DNA from: Copromyces sp. CBS 386.78
Lineage: Eukaryota; Ascomycota; Sordariomycetes; Sordariales; Sordariaceae
DNA length: 64,000 nt
Reading direction: 5' to 3'
Assembly (NCBI GenBank): GCA_030685235.1
Contig: MU839190.1
Coordinates: 62,001 to 126,000 of the forward strand
In this document: in pieces, positions 45,554 through 56,928 of the stretch
Layout of the letters: each line of letters begins with the position of its first letter
Position numbering within the stretch: the stretch's first letter is position 1
The notes under the pieces: generated by a model
The model's database searches: none
What the model was told of the DNA's origin: nothing
Seen by the model: the letters and a program-made list of their open reading frames with translations, nothing else
Translations under genes and position numbers: made by a program

Positions 45554-46474
45554 TCAGGATAGATCCAGAGCCTCCTGCAGCCTCTTCCTAGCCTTATCTC
45601 CCGCTCCAACAACCGTCGGATCATGCGGTCCGCCCGGGATCTCATCACAGCTACACAACAGCTCATGGCCATTGAAATAATCATCCCCATAATAAATACA
45701 AAGCTCATCGCCGCTCTTCAACGTCTTGTTCGCAAAGAAGGCAATCACCCTGACTTTCCCAATCTGCATGATCTTCTCACCCACATTCGGATCGCAGCTC
45801 GAGTTCATGAACCGCGTCCAGTTTCCCATCTTGCCCGCATCCACAAGCGGCCGATCGGTATCCCACTCCAGCCCGACCTGCGGCTCATAAAGGTACCTAT
45901 TATCGGCATCCTTCCCCTTGGTCTTGGGCGGGCCGGGGATGATCTCCCCGACGTAATGACCGAGATACGCCCCCTTGGGGATTTCGTAGCGACCATTGCT
46001 CTTGACAAAGACACCGTATCCTTTATCAGCGCTACCTGTGTGGCGAATCTCCAGCCACTTCTTGAAAAAGGTCTTCATCCCGTTACTTCCACCACCGGAG
46101 TGAACCTCATCGTAACACTCCACCCCGCAAGCGGGATCATCAGGGTTGCGCCCGCACTCAAAGCACGTGTAGCAGAACGTCACGCCCGGGGCGTTGACGG
46201 GCTCGGCGATGGCGGCGCGCGCGTGGTCCGTGATGTAGTCGGACTCGGAGTCACGTTCGGTGGCGGGAAGCTTGGGCAAGCGTGGGCGCTGGGGACGGCC
46301 GGAGAGGGTCCAACGCCGAGGGTCGGCGTAGAAGGAGTCGATTTGCTTGCAGACGGCGCCCGGGATGATCTCGCGGACGGTGCGGTCGAAGTTCCAGGCT
46401 TCGAAGGGGGTCCATTTGGGGCCGTGGCCGAGCTTGCCGCCTTTGGTGACGCGGTTGGCCTTTTTTGGTGGCAT
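45554..46474 (-). CDS. SET-domain protein (putative lysine methyltransferase)
   Basis: Single exon, 306 residues. A basic N-terminus (MPPKKANRVTKGGK) is followed by a cysteine-rich segment (about 101-120: CYTCFECGRN...CGVEC), which could bind zinc like a pre-SET region. The SET domain spans about 141-266. It shows GYGVFVK (152-158), AYLGHYVGEI (169-178), the substrate and cofactor motif NWTRFMNSSCDPNV (218-231), and GDELCIYYGDDYF (255-267) with the catalytic tyrosine region. A short ELLCSCDE (271-278) provides post-SET-like cysteines. SAM-dependent methylation of a lysine is expected. The target, histone or not, is unknown. NSSCDPN replaces the common NHSCxPN histidine with serine. Confidence 0.88.
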   Translation of the reverse strand: MPPKKANRVTKGGKLGHGPKWTPFEAWNFDRTVREIIPGAVCKQIDSFYADPRRWTLSGRPQRPRLPKLPATERDSESDYITDHARAAIAEPVNAPGVTFCYTCFECGRNPDDPACGVECYDEVHSGGGSNGMKTFFKKWLEIRHTGSADKGYGVFVKSNGRYEIPKGAYLGHYVGEIIPGPPKTKGKDADNRYLYEPQVGLEWDTDRPLVDAGKMGNWTRFMNSSCDPNVGEKIMQIGKVRVIAFFANKTLKSGDELCIYYGDDYFNGHELLCSCDEIPGGPHDPTVVGAGDKARKRLQEALDLS

Positions 46475-47063
46475 TTTTGGTCTTTTTTCTTTGTTCTTTT
46501 CTTTTCTTTTCCTGCTGCTAGAGAAAGGAGGCGACTAGTGAAGGGGGGTTTGCAATATTGGTTTTCGTTATTGATTTGATGACTGCTGTTTATTGTTTAT
46601 CTTCTCCTGATTGTTGGAGTTGTGCGCTGTTGAACTGAACGGTGAACAGAGTAGCTAACATCGTGATGCTGAACAGCCCGTCCCGATCTTATAGTTTTCC
46701 CCGAAGCCTGTTTTTCTCGGCTTGGTGGCTCTGTTCGTCAAAGAAGCCCGAGTTCGCATGATCGAAAGTTCATTGTTCTATATTTGTGACCCCGTGAAAG
46801 ACTTGGGGGAACAGGATAAAGCTGATCGGGAACTCGGACAACGCTTTAGGAAAGCCCTCATCTCTTTGTCCAAAAGCCCAATGTGGATGGATGGCTTCCA
46901 TTGATGATATTCGAATAACGAAGAACCGTGGACAAGCACATTGTCGGCGACAATAATCACCCTCGGTCCTCGAACAAAGTTACTTGGGCGAAACAAAGAC
47001 GACCACCAAATGCCTTTGTGACGGCGCGGCCCCCCTTCTCCCACGAGCTTTCATCGCGCTCTC
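46475..47063. other. Intergenic region upstream of the SET-domain gene
   Basis: About 590 bases holding the SET gene promoter and leader (a T-rich pyrimidine tract on the complementary strand near 46475-46510) and the 3' UTR of the broken membrane-protein gene. No gene seen. Confidence 0.45.
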
Positions 47064-47604
47064 TCAAACACAGAAGGTCCTCATGACGGCAACAACACAG
47101 CACACCCAAGCCCCCAGATCAGTCGTCAACCCACGGATGGCATTAACCCTCAGCCACCTCCTCAGCTCTCCCACCGATTTCTCTTTACCCTCATCCTCAA
47201 CAATGGCTTGAATCCTCGGCGCCACAGCCGGGACAAAAAGCAGATGTCCCGCAGCGAGCGCCGTCCCGGCCGCATACCAGTAGTACGAACCCCGTTGCTT
47301 GAGTGAGAGACTCTCTGCGCGGAGGTTGAGTGTCGATGTCGCCAAGGTGACCGAGACAAAAGCCAGAACGCTCGGTAAGCCGGCGCGGAAGAAGACGGAG
47401 AACCATTTGGGCAGATAGTGACTGCTGTCGCGCTCGAGCTCTGGAAGGGTGAAGATGCGCAGCATCCAGTGCTGGTCCCAGGCTAGAGTTAGGGATGCGC
47501 AGCATCCAGTGCTGGTCCCAGGCTAGAGTTAGGGATGCGGTGCTGCTGATGACGGGGGCGAGACGGAGGAGAGTGAAGGGGTCGAAGAATGCGCGGGATG
47601 CCAT
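47064..47604 (-). pseudogene. DUF1772-like membrane protein gene frameshifted by a 40-bp tandem duplication
   Basis: Translation from ATG 47604 gives MASRAFFDPFTLLRLAPVIS, a hydrophobic start, then reads STASLTLAWDQHWMLRI and goes out of frame. The remainder, starting again MLRIFTLPELERDSSHYLPK, is in a second frame that ends at 47064. The shift is exactly where a 40-bp sequence is duplicated (47454-47493 and 47494-47533). The span is 541 bases; less one 40-bp unit it would be 501, a multiple of three. As it stands the product is a short N-terminus fused to an unrelated frame. The protein is hydrophobic with several predicted membrane segments, as in the DUF1772 (anthrone-oxygenase-like) family. 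That assignment is tentative. An assembly error is possible. Confidence 0.7.
47454..47533. repeat. Perfect 40-bp tandem duplication in a coding region
   Basis: The unit starting GATGCGCAGCATCCAGTG occurs at 47454-47493 and 47494-47533 without a difference, then a third partial GATGCG follows. As 40 is not a multiple of three it shifts the reading frame of the overlapping gene. The identity of the copies suggests a recent event or an assembly artefact. Confidence 0.95.
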
Positions 47605-47957
47605 TGCTGAGGTGGAGTGTTGGTGTGGGTGTATTGCTAATGATGATATTTGCTTCTTAATTAGACTCTGAGCCTGGAATGACAGGAAAGATGTGAAACA
47701 AACCTGAAGGAGGTCTGGAGAAGCTTGTTGCAACTGGACAGAGAGTAGAGAGAAGTAATGAAGCCATCTACGCCCGGGGTAAGCTGGGATGATATTCTTA
47801 CCCCAGGTAATGGCTGACCAACGCGGTGCAAGTCCATGTTTGTTCTTGGGAGAATGTCGATTTAAGTGGGTCTAGGGTAAGACGAGATCATCGTATTCCT
47901 TCGACGCACTCCTTCAGACATGCGACCTAATACTGTATTTCCGTCCTCATTTTCATC
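47605..47957. other. Intergenic region
   Basis: About 350 bases upstream of the frameshifted gene and downstream of the deacetylase gene. No gene seen. Confidence 0.45.
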
Positions 47958-48767
47958 TCATTGCCACTGAGATACCATCTTCGCAGCGTCCCGGCACGGG
48001 GCACAGAAGATGTCCGGATCATTCGATATGCGCTTGAGCACATCCTCAAAAACCGCGAGCTTTTCCTCATTAGTCTGCAAGAACGGATGAAATAGAATCG
48101 ACAGAAATCCCTCATCTTTTAACGCAAGATCGATCTTGTTCATCAAGTGTTCCTTGAACTGGGTTGGCGTCATAACCGCCCTCTGCTTTCGAAAGGCCGC
48201 CCTTTTAACATCGAACTTCTCCATATAGTAGCAGGCGTCTACCTCGGGCCACTCCAAGGGCAGTATGGTAATACCACTCAGGTGATTGAGCCATCTATAA
48301 TCCTGGTCTACTGGTGAGATATACTCTAGCCCCTTCTCTTTCATCAGATCCCACGAAGTACACTCTCCCAGCCCTCCTCCCGGCGGTCGGAATCCAACGT
48401 ACTTGATCCCCGACGCCTCAGCCATATCAAAGCTTTTGTCGAGTTTATCGCCCACCTCTTCAAGAGAAAGAGAAGCCCATGGTTCGTGTTGGAGACCGTG
48501 CCATGCAACCTCGTGGCCACGAGCGATGATGTCCTTGACGGCATCGGGATAGACGGCAAGGCTCCAAGACTCGATAAAGTAGGTGATTTTGACGTTGTAC
48601 TTGTCGAGCAGGTCGAGCATCCGTGGGAGCTGGTTGGTGATGGATGGATGAGTGCCAATGGGTTTGTCCCAGGTTCCTTTGTAGACGTCTTGCGCTTCGC
48701 CGAGGTTGTCCATGGTGAGGCAGATGGCTGCTTTGCGGGGACCGCGCCATGGCCCGGACTGATGCAT
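47958..48767 (-). CDS. NodB-fold polysaccharide deacetylase-like protein
   Basis: Start ATG 48767 gives 269 residues, a compact single-domain size. The frame is open to 48953, but the extra 62 residues look untranslated. NodB motif 1 appears as LTMDN (17-21) where canonical enzymes have TFDD. Motif 2 is GHEVAWHGLQH (84-94) with the two metal-binding histidines H90 and H94. Motif 3 is FRPPGG (126-131). There is no signal peptide from the chosen start, so a cytosolic enzyme is implied; this fits the branch of fungal NodB-like hydrolases that act on small molecules or unknown substrates. Whether Asn21 abolishes metal binding is uncertain, as some family members carry variant motif 1. Confidence 0.85.
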   Translation of the reverse strand: MHQSGPWRGPRKAAICLTMDNLGEAQDVYKGTWDKPIGTHPSITNQLPRMLDLLDKYNVKITYFIESWSLAVYPDAVKDIIARGHEVAWHGLQHEPWASLSLEEVGDKLDKSFDMAEASGIKYVGFRPPGGGLGECTSWDLMKEKGLEYISPVDQDYRWLNHLSGITILPLEWPEVDACYYMEKFDVKRAAFRKQRAVMTPTQFKEHLMNKIDLALKDEGFLSILFHPFLQTNEEKLAVFEDVLKRISNDPDIFCAPCRDAAKMVSQWQ

Positions 48768-49261
48768 GGGGGATGGAGGACTTGGGTCTGGAGTAGTGGA
48801 AATAGTGCTTTGCAAAGAATTTTTTTCACTGGGTAGGAAGACCAACCGAGGTGTCAATGTAGTTGGAAGTGGTCTTGTGTTGTCCGGGGAAGGAAAGAGC
48901 CCGTTGCCCCGCCCCGCTCTCGGCAGTTCCCAAGCCGGTGGCCCCCGCAGCACTTCTTACCTAACAAACAAATATCACCATAACACCCGTCCACCCCACA
49001 TTCACACTTTATCATCATCAATTGGCGGAGTTGCACTCAAGTTCGTAGGAAACCCATTGCGGTCACTTCGAGTGACCATTATATTATCACTATTTCTACA
49101 TATCCGCAAATTCTAATTCGAAAACACGCCCTTCAAAGGGTGGTTCCCGGTACTTACCCACAGAAGAATCGCGACATACCAAAGATGGGTTGCGGACCGA
49201 AAACAACCATAACGCAAAAATAGACATTGAGAGAAAGAAGGGTACAAGAGTAGAAGTACAC
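48768..49261. other. Intergenic region
   Basis: About 490 bases with the deacetylase promoter and leader and the 3' UTR of the next minus-strand gene. No gene seen. Confidence 0.45.
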
Positions 49262-50257
49262 CTACCAAGCATTGTACTCCTCCCTCTCCTCCTCCTCCGC
49301 CAAATCCTTCGCCGCCCACCATCTCTCCTTGCCCTCTTTAATCAGGTGATTAAAGTATCCCTTCTCCCTGGCCAGATCGAATGCCTCAGCAGCGTCCCTA
49401 ATAACTACCTGAACAAGACGCCGAGGCCTCCACGCGTACCTCTTCGCGGCCGATGGCATCACCGCACTCGGATCAAAGTCCTTCTCGAGATGCGGCACCA
49501 AACCAGCGTATTTATCAATGACCTTGCAAATCTCAGGATCCAACAACGACCGGACCGAAAACAGGACGATTCTGGCAAAAACAATCGCGTCCTCGCCGTC
49601 CAGCGACTTGACGGTTCCCGGCAAACCTTGCCGGTTCTTCTTACCTACCAATTGCTGCCATTTGAGCGCCTCGCACTTGCCTGTAGCGCACTGCATGTTC
49701 GCGAGCAATTCAGCAGTCCACTCGGCAAACTCCTCAAACTTGCGGTCGTGATACAAGTCCACGACGGTGTAACTCCCGCTGCAGAGGAAGACGAGCTTGG
49801 TGACCAGATCGCCTAGTTCCGTTTTGCTCATATCCTCCAGCTCAGCGAGCGAGTATCCCGGGCCCGCTTTGCTCATGAGGTAATTCACCAAGAAAGCCCC
49901 CCAGCCTCTGGTAAGCACGTTGTGCCACGTCTCGGGGTTGCCCAGTGCTACCATGTAATCCTGGGCTTCGGGCTTGGGCAACCTGCTTTCGGACTTGTCC
50001 AGGCCATAGTTGCTGGAGGAGGTTAGTCCTGCGTCTTTCAGCACGTTGTAGAGGGGGATGAGGCCTAGTTTGTGGCACAGGGAAGGATCGGAAGCTCCGT
50101 GGACGATCTTGTGAAGGATCTCACATCTACAATTGTGACAGATGTAGGTGGTGCGCGGATTGGTGTCGCGGAAGTGTCGGAGGATGAGCGAGAAGGATGG
50201 GACGTTGTAGATGGAGTGCAAGAGGTTGTGGTTGGTTTCGGTGTCGATGGTGGGCAT
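49262..50257 (-). CDS. Hypothetical protein, 331 residues
   Basis: A single-exon frame with good codon use, starting MPTIDTETNHNLLHSIYNVP. A ICHNCRCEILH segment at about 39-49 with a further cysteine at 60 might bind a metal. The rest is mixed helical sequence rich in charged residues and ends in an acidic stretch (LAEEEEREEYNAW). There is no signal peptide, membrane segment or recognised domain. It is probably a soluble protein of a lineage-restricted family. Introns are not needed to keep the frame. Confidence 0.7.
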   Translation of the reverse strand: MPTIDTETNHNLLHSIYNVPSFSLILRHFRDTNPRTTYICHNCRCEILHKIVHGASDPSLCHKLGLIPLYNVLKDAGLTSSSNYGLDKSESRLPKPEAQDYMVALGNPETWHNVLTRGWGAFLVNYLMSKAGPGYSLAELEDMSKTELGDLVTKLVFLCSGSYTVVDLYHDRKFEEFAEWTAELLANMQCATGKCEALKWQQLVGKKNRQGLPGTVKSLDGEDAIVFARIVLFSVRSLLDPEICKVIDKYAGLVPHLEKDFDPSAVMPSAAKRYAWRPRRLVQVVIRDAAEAFDLAREKGYFNHLIKEGKERWWAAKDLAEEEEREEYNAW

Positions 50258-51107
50258 CTTGGGCGATTGTTGGTTCGGTGGGACGTTGCCTGAGAGAGCT
50301 TTGGGTTGTCGTCTGCTGGTGGTGATGATCGGAGTTGGGTTGCTTGTTCGTTGAATGAAAAATTCTGTTCTTGTGCGACCTGACCAGGGTATTTGTAGGC
50401 ATCTTGCTGTGTCTTGAAACTTCAGAACTCAAGTAGAAACAATCCTGTTGTTCAGGTCTTTCTTGTTTGGCTTTTACGGATGTTGTTCTCTTGTTAAAGT
50501 GCCGAGGACACGAACAAGGGGGGTAAAGAGAAGTTGATATCGGTTTTGTTGCTTCTTTATTCCGGTATGCTGCTATTTACTTGTGATGTTTCTTCAAAGC
50601 ATACTCAAAGGCATAACTTGTTGAACATTAATAGAGCTGTTCATGAAAGCATGGCCGGGACGGAAGGATTTCACAAGGCCCGAGGATAGGTACTGATGAT
50701 TAATCTCCTGTTGTTCTCAACATCAGAACCATTGATTTGACGGACAGAATTATCTAACCTGTTGGCTTATTCACCGGCTCTTGTTGCTAAAAGACGTGGC
50801 ATGTCATGTTCTCTCCTTTTCCATTCATTCGTCCCTTGTATTCCACTTCAAGGGACTCGATAGACACTCGGTGATATATTCACAATTGCGGAGGCTTGTG
50901 ACTGGTTCCCTTCGGATATCACCTCTATGGCACCGTAGCAGATGTTAGAGCCACTCAAATGAAGTTCAATTTTGTCATTCATGACCGAATGCCTAACTAA
51001 AGGCAGTCTCAACTAGTTGACCGAAGCCATGTCAAGCATGGTGACGTTTGTGGGTCACCACTTATAGGGTCCAGTTTTCAGCAAATCTACCCAGATAATT
51101 CAAACCA
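50258..51107. other. Intergenic region
   Basis: About 850 bases upstream of the hypothetical gene and the tRNA. No gene seen. Confidence 0.45.
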
Positions 51108-51178
51108 GCGCCAGTGGTTTAGTGGTAAAATCCATCGTTGCCATCGATGGGCCCCGCGTTCGATTCGCGGCTGGCGCA
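51108..51178 (+). tRNA. tRNA-Gly (anticodon GCC)
   Basis: 71 bases that fold as a tRNA. The acceptor stem is GCGCCAG/CTGGCGC with discriminator A. The D arm contains the A box TGGTTTAGTGG, the anticodon stem is CATCG/CGATG around the loop TTGCCAT (GCC at 51140-51142), and the T arm is CCGCG-TTCGATT-CGCGG. No intron. A T-rich tract just downstream (51179-51230) is a plausible Pol III terminator. Open frames crossing the gene are not real proteins. Confidence 0.97.
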
Positions 51179-51994
51179 TTTGTTTTCTTCTTTTTTTTAT
51201 TTTTCATTCTCCTTTTTTTTTCTGCTTCCCTTTCTTTGTTCGACCAGTATCTTTTTTGTTGCTCCCCGTTATCCCTCAACACCTTCCAGTGTTCTTCTCG
51301 AGCTCTTCAAATTTGTGTGGTCCTTCCCGATGTCAAATTTTGCCCTTCCAACTGAATGCAATCTCGTAGCGCATCAACCATCAGCCAGTCCCATATTCAG
51401 CACAGGCCAATGCCATTCGTTGTTTGTTCTTGTGTTGCAAAGCCACCACCAAAGGAGATAACCAAATTGAAAATTTGAAATTCTTCTCAGTGACCAACCA
51501 TCTTCACGAACGAATTCATTCAAGGTTTTTCTCACATGCTGCGTTCCACTTGTTGGGTTTTTCGTTGACGGTAGGGCCGTTCATCTTGCTCCCGGGGCCG
51601 CCCACTTACCCACTAATAAGGTTGCTCAACAGGCTGTGTCCATTTGTTACAGGAACGGCAAACGCGACAAAACTCTCAAAGAGTTCAGCTCTGCCCATCC
51701 GGCCGCCGCGTCGGGGATTAACGCTGCATCTAGTCCATAAATACTCGATCCCAAATGCCGTTGCGAAATTATCCAAATGCTTTTGTTTGGGTGAGTCGTG
51801 CAACTAAGAGCGCGGATTGCAGCCAATCTTGTGAAATCAAGACAACCAGTTGAATCCTTGTTAGACAAACGGGCGTAGTTTTTATATATATATATTTTTT
51901 CTTCTTCTTTTTTTCTCAGTGGTATCGCTTAACGCCTTGCCAGGCACGAATGGGTTGTTACTGGCTGGGCCAAGATGCTGAGCTTGCTGGTATA
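51179..51994. other. Intergenic region up to the copia element
   Basis: About 800 bases with the T-rich tRNA terminator, a TATATATATA tract near 51883 and no gene. It ends at the target-site copy GTATA (51990-51994). Confidence 0.5.
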
Positions 51995-52174
51995 TGTTAG
52001 ATGTGACTGTGCAGAATTGATTAATTGAAGAGTGTGTGTAACTGACTCGCCCAGAAGGTCTGGGGGGTGCTGGAGTATCCTAGAGGGACCTAGAAACCAG
52101 TAATTTAGGGGGCTAGGCGGCTAACCTAGATTGAGTATAGTTAGAAACCTAGATATTTACCTTCTAATTTAATA
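51995..52174 (-). repeat. Left LTR of the copia element (3' LTR), 180 bp
   Basis: Starts TGTTAGATGTGAC and ends TCTAATTTAATA. Against the right copy it differs at about two dozen sites, every one a C/T or A/G transition, with no indels. Confidence 0.93.
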
Positions 52175-55100
52175 TACCCCCTCACTTATAGACTTTTTCA
52201 AAATAGGGTAAAAGTAAAGCTATTTATAATTTTCTCTCTTTTGGCACGTTAATCTCCCTAGTTAAATTATAAGTATCCTCTAGAATATTATCGGGAACTT
52301 CCCTCTTAATCTTTATCTCTTTTCGAGCCGGCGCGTTCGCTATCCTTATTAATTTTTGGAATTTTTCGTAATCTAGCTGTCCTAGTACTTTTATTAAGCC
52401 GTTTATTAATATTTTCTTTATTTTTAAATATTCGATTACAATCCTTCCGTTTATAATTTTTTATTGTAATTAGTAACGATAAATATCGATATATTTTAGT
52501 TTAATTATTAATCGTAAAATTTTAACGGTTAGAATACGGATTGTTTAAGTATTATTATAATTGATTATAGGGATTTCCTAATCGAGGGGAATTTCGATTT
52601 CCTTATATAGACGTATGATAGCGATAGTTTCTTTTATTACGTTAGAGATCGATAATAGTTCTACTTCGGTAGTTGAAGTTAATACCGTTTTCTACTTAGT
52701 AGTACTTTAATGGACAAGACTACCGAATAGTTTAATCGTGAAATTATATAAGTTTTTCCGATTTAGGGTATTATTGGCGTATAAGGTATTTGAAATTATT
52801 TTAAATTTTAATAATAATTTAAAGTAGAAAGAGAGATTTGGGTAGAATTAAAGGTAGTATAATACTTTATTAGTAGTTTTGCGATATTAAAGATTAGGGT
52901 TGTAATTGTGGCGAATTAAACGGTTGGTTATAAAGGTAATATTTATTCGGGTAATTATTATAACGTATATTATCGATCCGACGACGATTTAATAATTTTG
53001 TATTTTATCGAAGGTAGTTACATTATTGTAGGGTAGAAGTTCTTCGTTATTTATTAGAATAAAGGCGAAGGTATAGGGATTTTTAATAAGTTTGGTAATT
53101 TTATAAATATATTCCCGTTAAGATAACTAGATTAGTCCTGCCTTTCGATTTCGAATAATTTCAATACTTAGAAACTATTAGAGGTTATTATTCTTTATAA
53201 ATTTATATTTTTCTTCTAGATTCTTTATTATTTAACTAATTTTATTACGTAATTTTTAGTCGAAGGTAAATATAATATTATTAATATAGTAGAAGATTAG
53301 AATTTTACCGTATTTGAGGATATATAGATTTTTGAGTAATAGTTGGAAATTTATATTTTTAAAGGTATTATTGAATTTTTATTATTAGAGTAGAGGAGTA
53401 TATCGTAGATTATAGAAGGCTTTAAGTAGTTTGAATATTGTATAATATTTTCGATATTTAGGAGGTATATATATATAGATTTCTTTATTGAGATAGGCGT
53501 TGACGAAGGTATTTATAGCGTTATATTAAATAAGTTCGAAGTTGAATTTAGTAGTATAAGCGATAATAGATTAAAAAAAGTGATTAACTAACGTAGAGGC
53601 GTACGTTTTTTTCCCATAATAATATTATTAATCCTTTTTAATTATAAGGCGAACCTTTACCTTTTGAAAGCGATTGTATTTATTGAATTTATATACGTAT
53701 ATTTATATATAATTAAGGATTTAGATACTTTTGGTGCGAGGGATATTTTTATCGACTTCTATTTACGATTTTATTTCTTTGTAACTATTAAAATATGTTT
53801 CTTCTATTTGTTTAAAGAGGTTTTTTAATTTATAATATTCGAAATTACAGTAAATCTTTAGGACTAGGGGTAGATTTTAATATTTAATAGAATTTAATTA
53901 GCTACCTTTAGTAATTAAACAATTAATTTTTGCCTTTATAATAACCTTACCCTATTTTTAGCCTATTAATTAAACGAGTTTCCTAGCGTTAAAGGTAGCT
54001 TCCTATAGTTCGAAAGTTAGGAAGGAGATAGGCTTTTGTAAATTAATAATAAAATTAGTAGAAAGAGCAGTTAGTAGTATATTTAAAGGGGTAAGGTATT
54101 TAAGTATAAAGTCGAAGGATATTTTATTTTAAATATTAGACTTAATTAGCTTAGGGTTAATGCTATTATTACTATTTATTTATAATTCGTTATTGAGGAG
54201 TAATAGTAATAATTGGGTAAGATTATTATTTTCTATATTTTAAATTGCATTAAGGGATTCGAAGTATTATATAGATAATTGAAGCGGGTAATCGACTTTA
54301 TTAAATAGGTTAAAAATTTTATCGCTAATTAATCTTAATTTTTCCTTAATTTCGTTAGGGTTTTTTAAATAAATTGAACTCTCATTAAATAATATATTAC
54401 GGGTATAAACAATACGGTTTGCTTACGGGTTCTAAATTTAGTAGATAAATAAGGTAGTATAGCCGACGAAGTAGCCAATTTATACTTTTAATTAGAATTT
54501 CTTTCGTCGCTATTCCTTTTTCTAGGCGATTCTTATTATTATATAAATTTTATAATTGTAAATACGTAAATAGTTGAAATTAGGTTTCTGGGGATTAATT
54601 TATACTTTTTTACAATAGATTACAAAGGTATAAAATTATTCGTAGGAAGACTTCTAATTGTAGAAATATTTAGGCGACCGGTTGGTAAGGTAAATTATTA
54701 TTAAAACGATTTAAGGCTAGAGGTTATAAGGGAAATAGGAATTATTTGTTATAGTATACGCCTTTTTTTTAATTATACCCCTTGAACGCTTAGTACTACC
54801 GTTTTGAGTTTGAGTATTAAGTATTGAAGGTTTGAGAATAATAAGGCGAATAATTAATTTATCCTTAATATACTAGTTATTGAATTCGTTATTATATTTA
54901 ATATATTTAACCTTAACGTTATACTAGTAATTAATCGTATCGATAATTGAGAGTAGTCTTTTAGCGATAGTTTTTGCCGTACGTATCGCTATATAGATAT
55001 TTTAGACGAATTTAGTCTATTGATAAGTAACGAATATTATATATTTAAAGCTTCCTTTCCTTTGCTTATATTCGAGAAAATTGACGGCGAAGCGTTCTCT

Positions 55101-56434
55101 TAATTTAAAGCTTCGGTTGTATAGTTTTCGTATAATTTATTGTTCAATTTTAAATATATTGTACGCGTTGTATTAGTAAGTCGTTAGTCCTTTAAATTTA
55201 GTACCTTTAATATTGTAAAGGTATTCGAAGATTTGCGGATTGTAGTAACCGAACCGTTCGTACTAGAGTTAGGCGGGTATTTTATACGTACGACAGCTAA
55301 TATAGGAATTGAAGCGGTTTCGTCGAACGAAGAAAGTAGTACGGTTAAAGGAGAGGGGAAAGTATTTGAAAATTGTTTAATAATAGATTTCTTAAAGGAA
55401 ATAGAAAATCGACCCGTTTGGCCAATAAAGGTAATTATTAAGTAATTTGTAATCCTAATAAAAACCTTACTTTCGAAATAGGTATAAAAATATAAGATTT
55501 ATAGTAAAATTAGGGTAGAAGGCGATTTTTCTTAGTTGTAGCCGTAGAATTCCCTTTTTTTTTATATTTTTATATTAATAGTCCTAAAACTTTTGATAGG
55601 TATTTGAGAGTTTTTAATTTAAACGTAGTCTTTTAGGGACGTTATTCAAAATATAGAAAAATAATTAATTTTATTAAAGATATATAGGGAAATCCTAAAA
55701 TCGAAGATTATTAAATTCTTAAGAAAGTAAATATCCCTTCCGTTATTTACATTAAAAGTACTTTATTTAATAAAAAATATTGAATCGTAAGTACCGATTT
55801 TTCGTCGCCTTTAGGTCTTTGAGGTAGCAGTTTGCGTAAAGGTAATAAAGCGGTCTTATATTTAATTCCTAGCCTTTTTTACTTCCTTACTAATTTCGGG
55901 AAATTTTTTAAGATTTTCGTTAATAAATTTCTAAGTAGAATTATTAGGCTTTTAAGTAAGGTTATTTTTTATTTTAAGTATTAAATATTAGTAGTATATT
56001 ATTAGGTGAAGGCTTTATTTATATACTTTATATAGCGGCGCGGATCTTCCTTTTTTTTTCGGCCGTAAAGAATTATTTACATTTTTATCCGCATTACGTT
56101 TCTTCTTTACGTATACTTTCCATTTTTTTTTACGATTAGAATTAGGAGCGTCCTCCTTCTTAGGTATAAATTCTTTCGAACTAAATTAATTAATACCCTA
56201 AGCGCTACGAATTATAGTTTTTTTATTAGTTAGTAGTACGGTACGTTCTAATATATTAACCCTTTTAAAGTTAGCGGATATATTTTTATAGTTTAAGGAT
56301 GAATTTTTTAAATTGCAATTAAATTTCTAGGTATTATTTACCTAAATAGGTTTATATTCGCGGGTTATATTAATAAAATTAGTAAATTATAAGGTAGGGG
56401 AGGTAGTTTCGTTAATATTTAGTTTTTTACTATT

Positions 56435-56565
56435 TATGACAGGGCGGAAGTGCACATGTCCCAACAACGCCAAACCTATCCGGTAAAAGATAGGACGTAA
56501 TTCTGCTTGCAAGGCAGAACTCGAAGTGCACACTATAAACCAGCATCACGGATAACCCCGTGACA
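56435..56565 (-). repeat. Left terminal repeat of the TRIM-like element
   Basis: 131 bp, TATGACAGGGCGGAAGTG at its left end, CCCCGTGACA at its right end. One difference from the other copy. Confidence 0.9.
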
Positions 56566-56928
56566 CTACCTCCCTTCAAAGCGAAGTTTTATACTTCAAG
56601 ATGAAGCTCCATCCCCCAATGGAAGCGACAATGTCGCGAAGGATTTCGCCGTCAATTAAGACGGCGGCTTATAGCACTACCTGAACCAATGGTTCCAATG
56701 GGGTAGCCTTTGACATTTTGGTGCATCTGCGCCCTCGAAGCGTAGTGCGGGCGGTTTTGCAATGTTTTTCATTGAGTGAATACGCTCCTGTTTTCCTCAC
56801 GGTATTGCTACCAAGTCCTTTCAGGGGACCGAGCACCGTGGTCGGAGCGCACTCGAAAAAACCCGCCTTTCCAAAATGCCACTGCGGGGAATCGAACCCA
56901 AGGCATCCCACTGTTAAGCAGAATTAAC

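Noticed and set aside
48768..48953. N-terminal extension of the deacetylase
   Set aside because: The 62 extra residues have no signal peptide or domain and look like leader sequence. The ATG at 48767 leads directly into the fold.
51100..51282. Minus-strand frame across the tRNA
   Set aside because: It is the antisense of tRNA-Gly plus the T-rich terminator, a common artefact.
51995..52007. An LTR starting at TGTGCAG (52008), 167 bp long
   Set aside because: Alignment continues 13 bases further left with only transitions, and only the longer 180-bp version gives TGTTAG...CTGACA termini and a matching target duplication.
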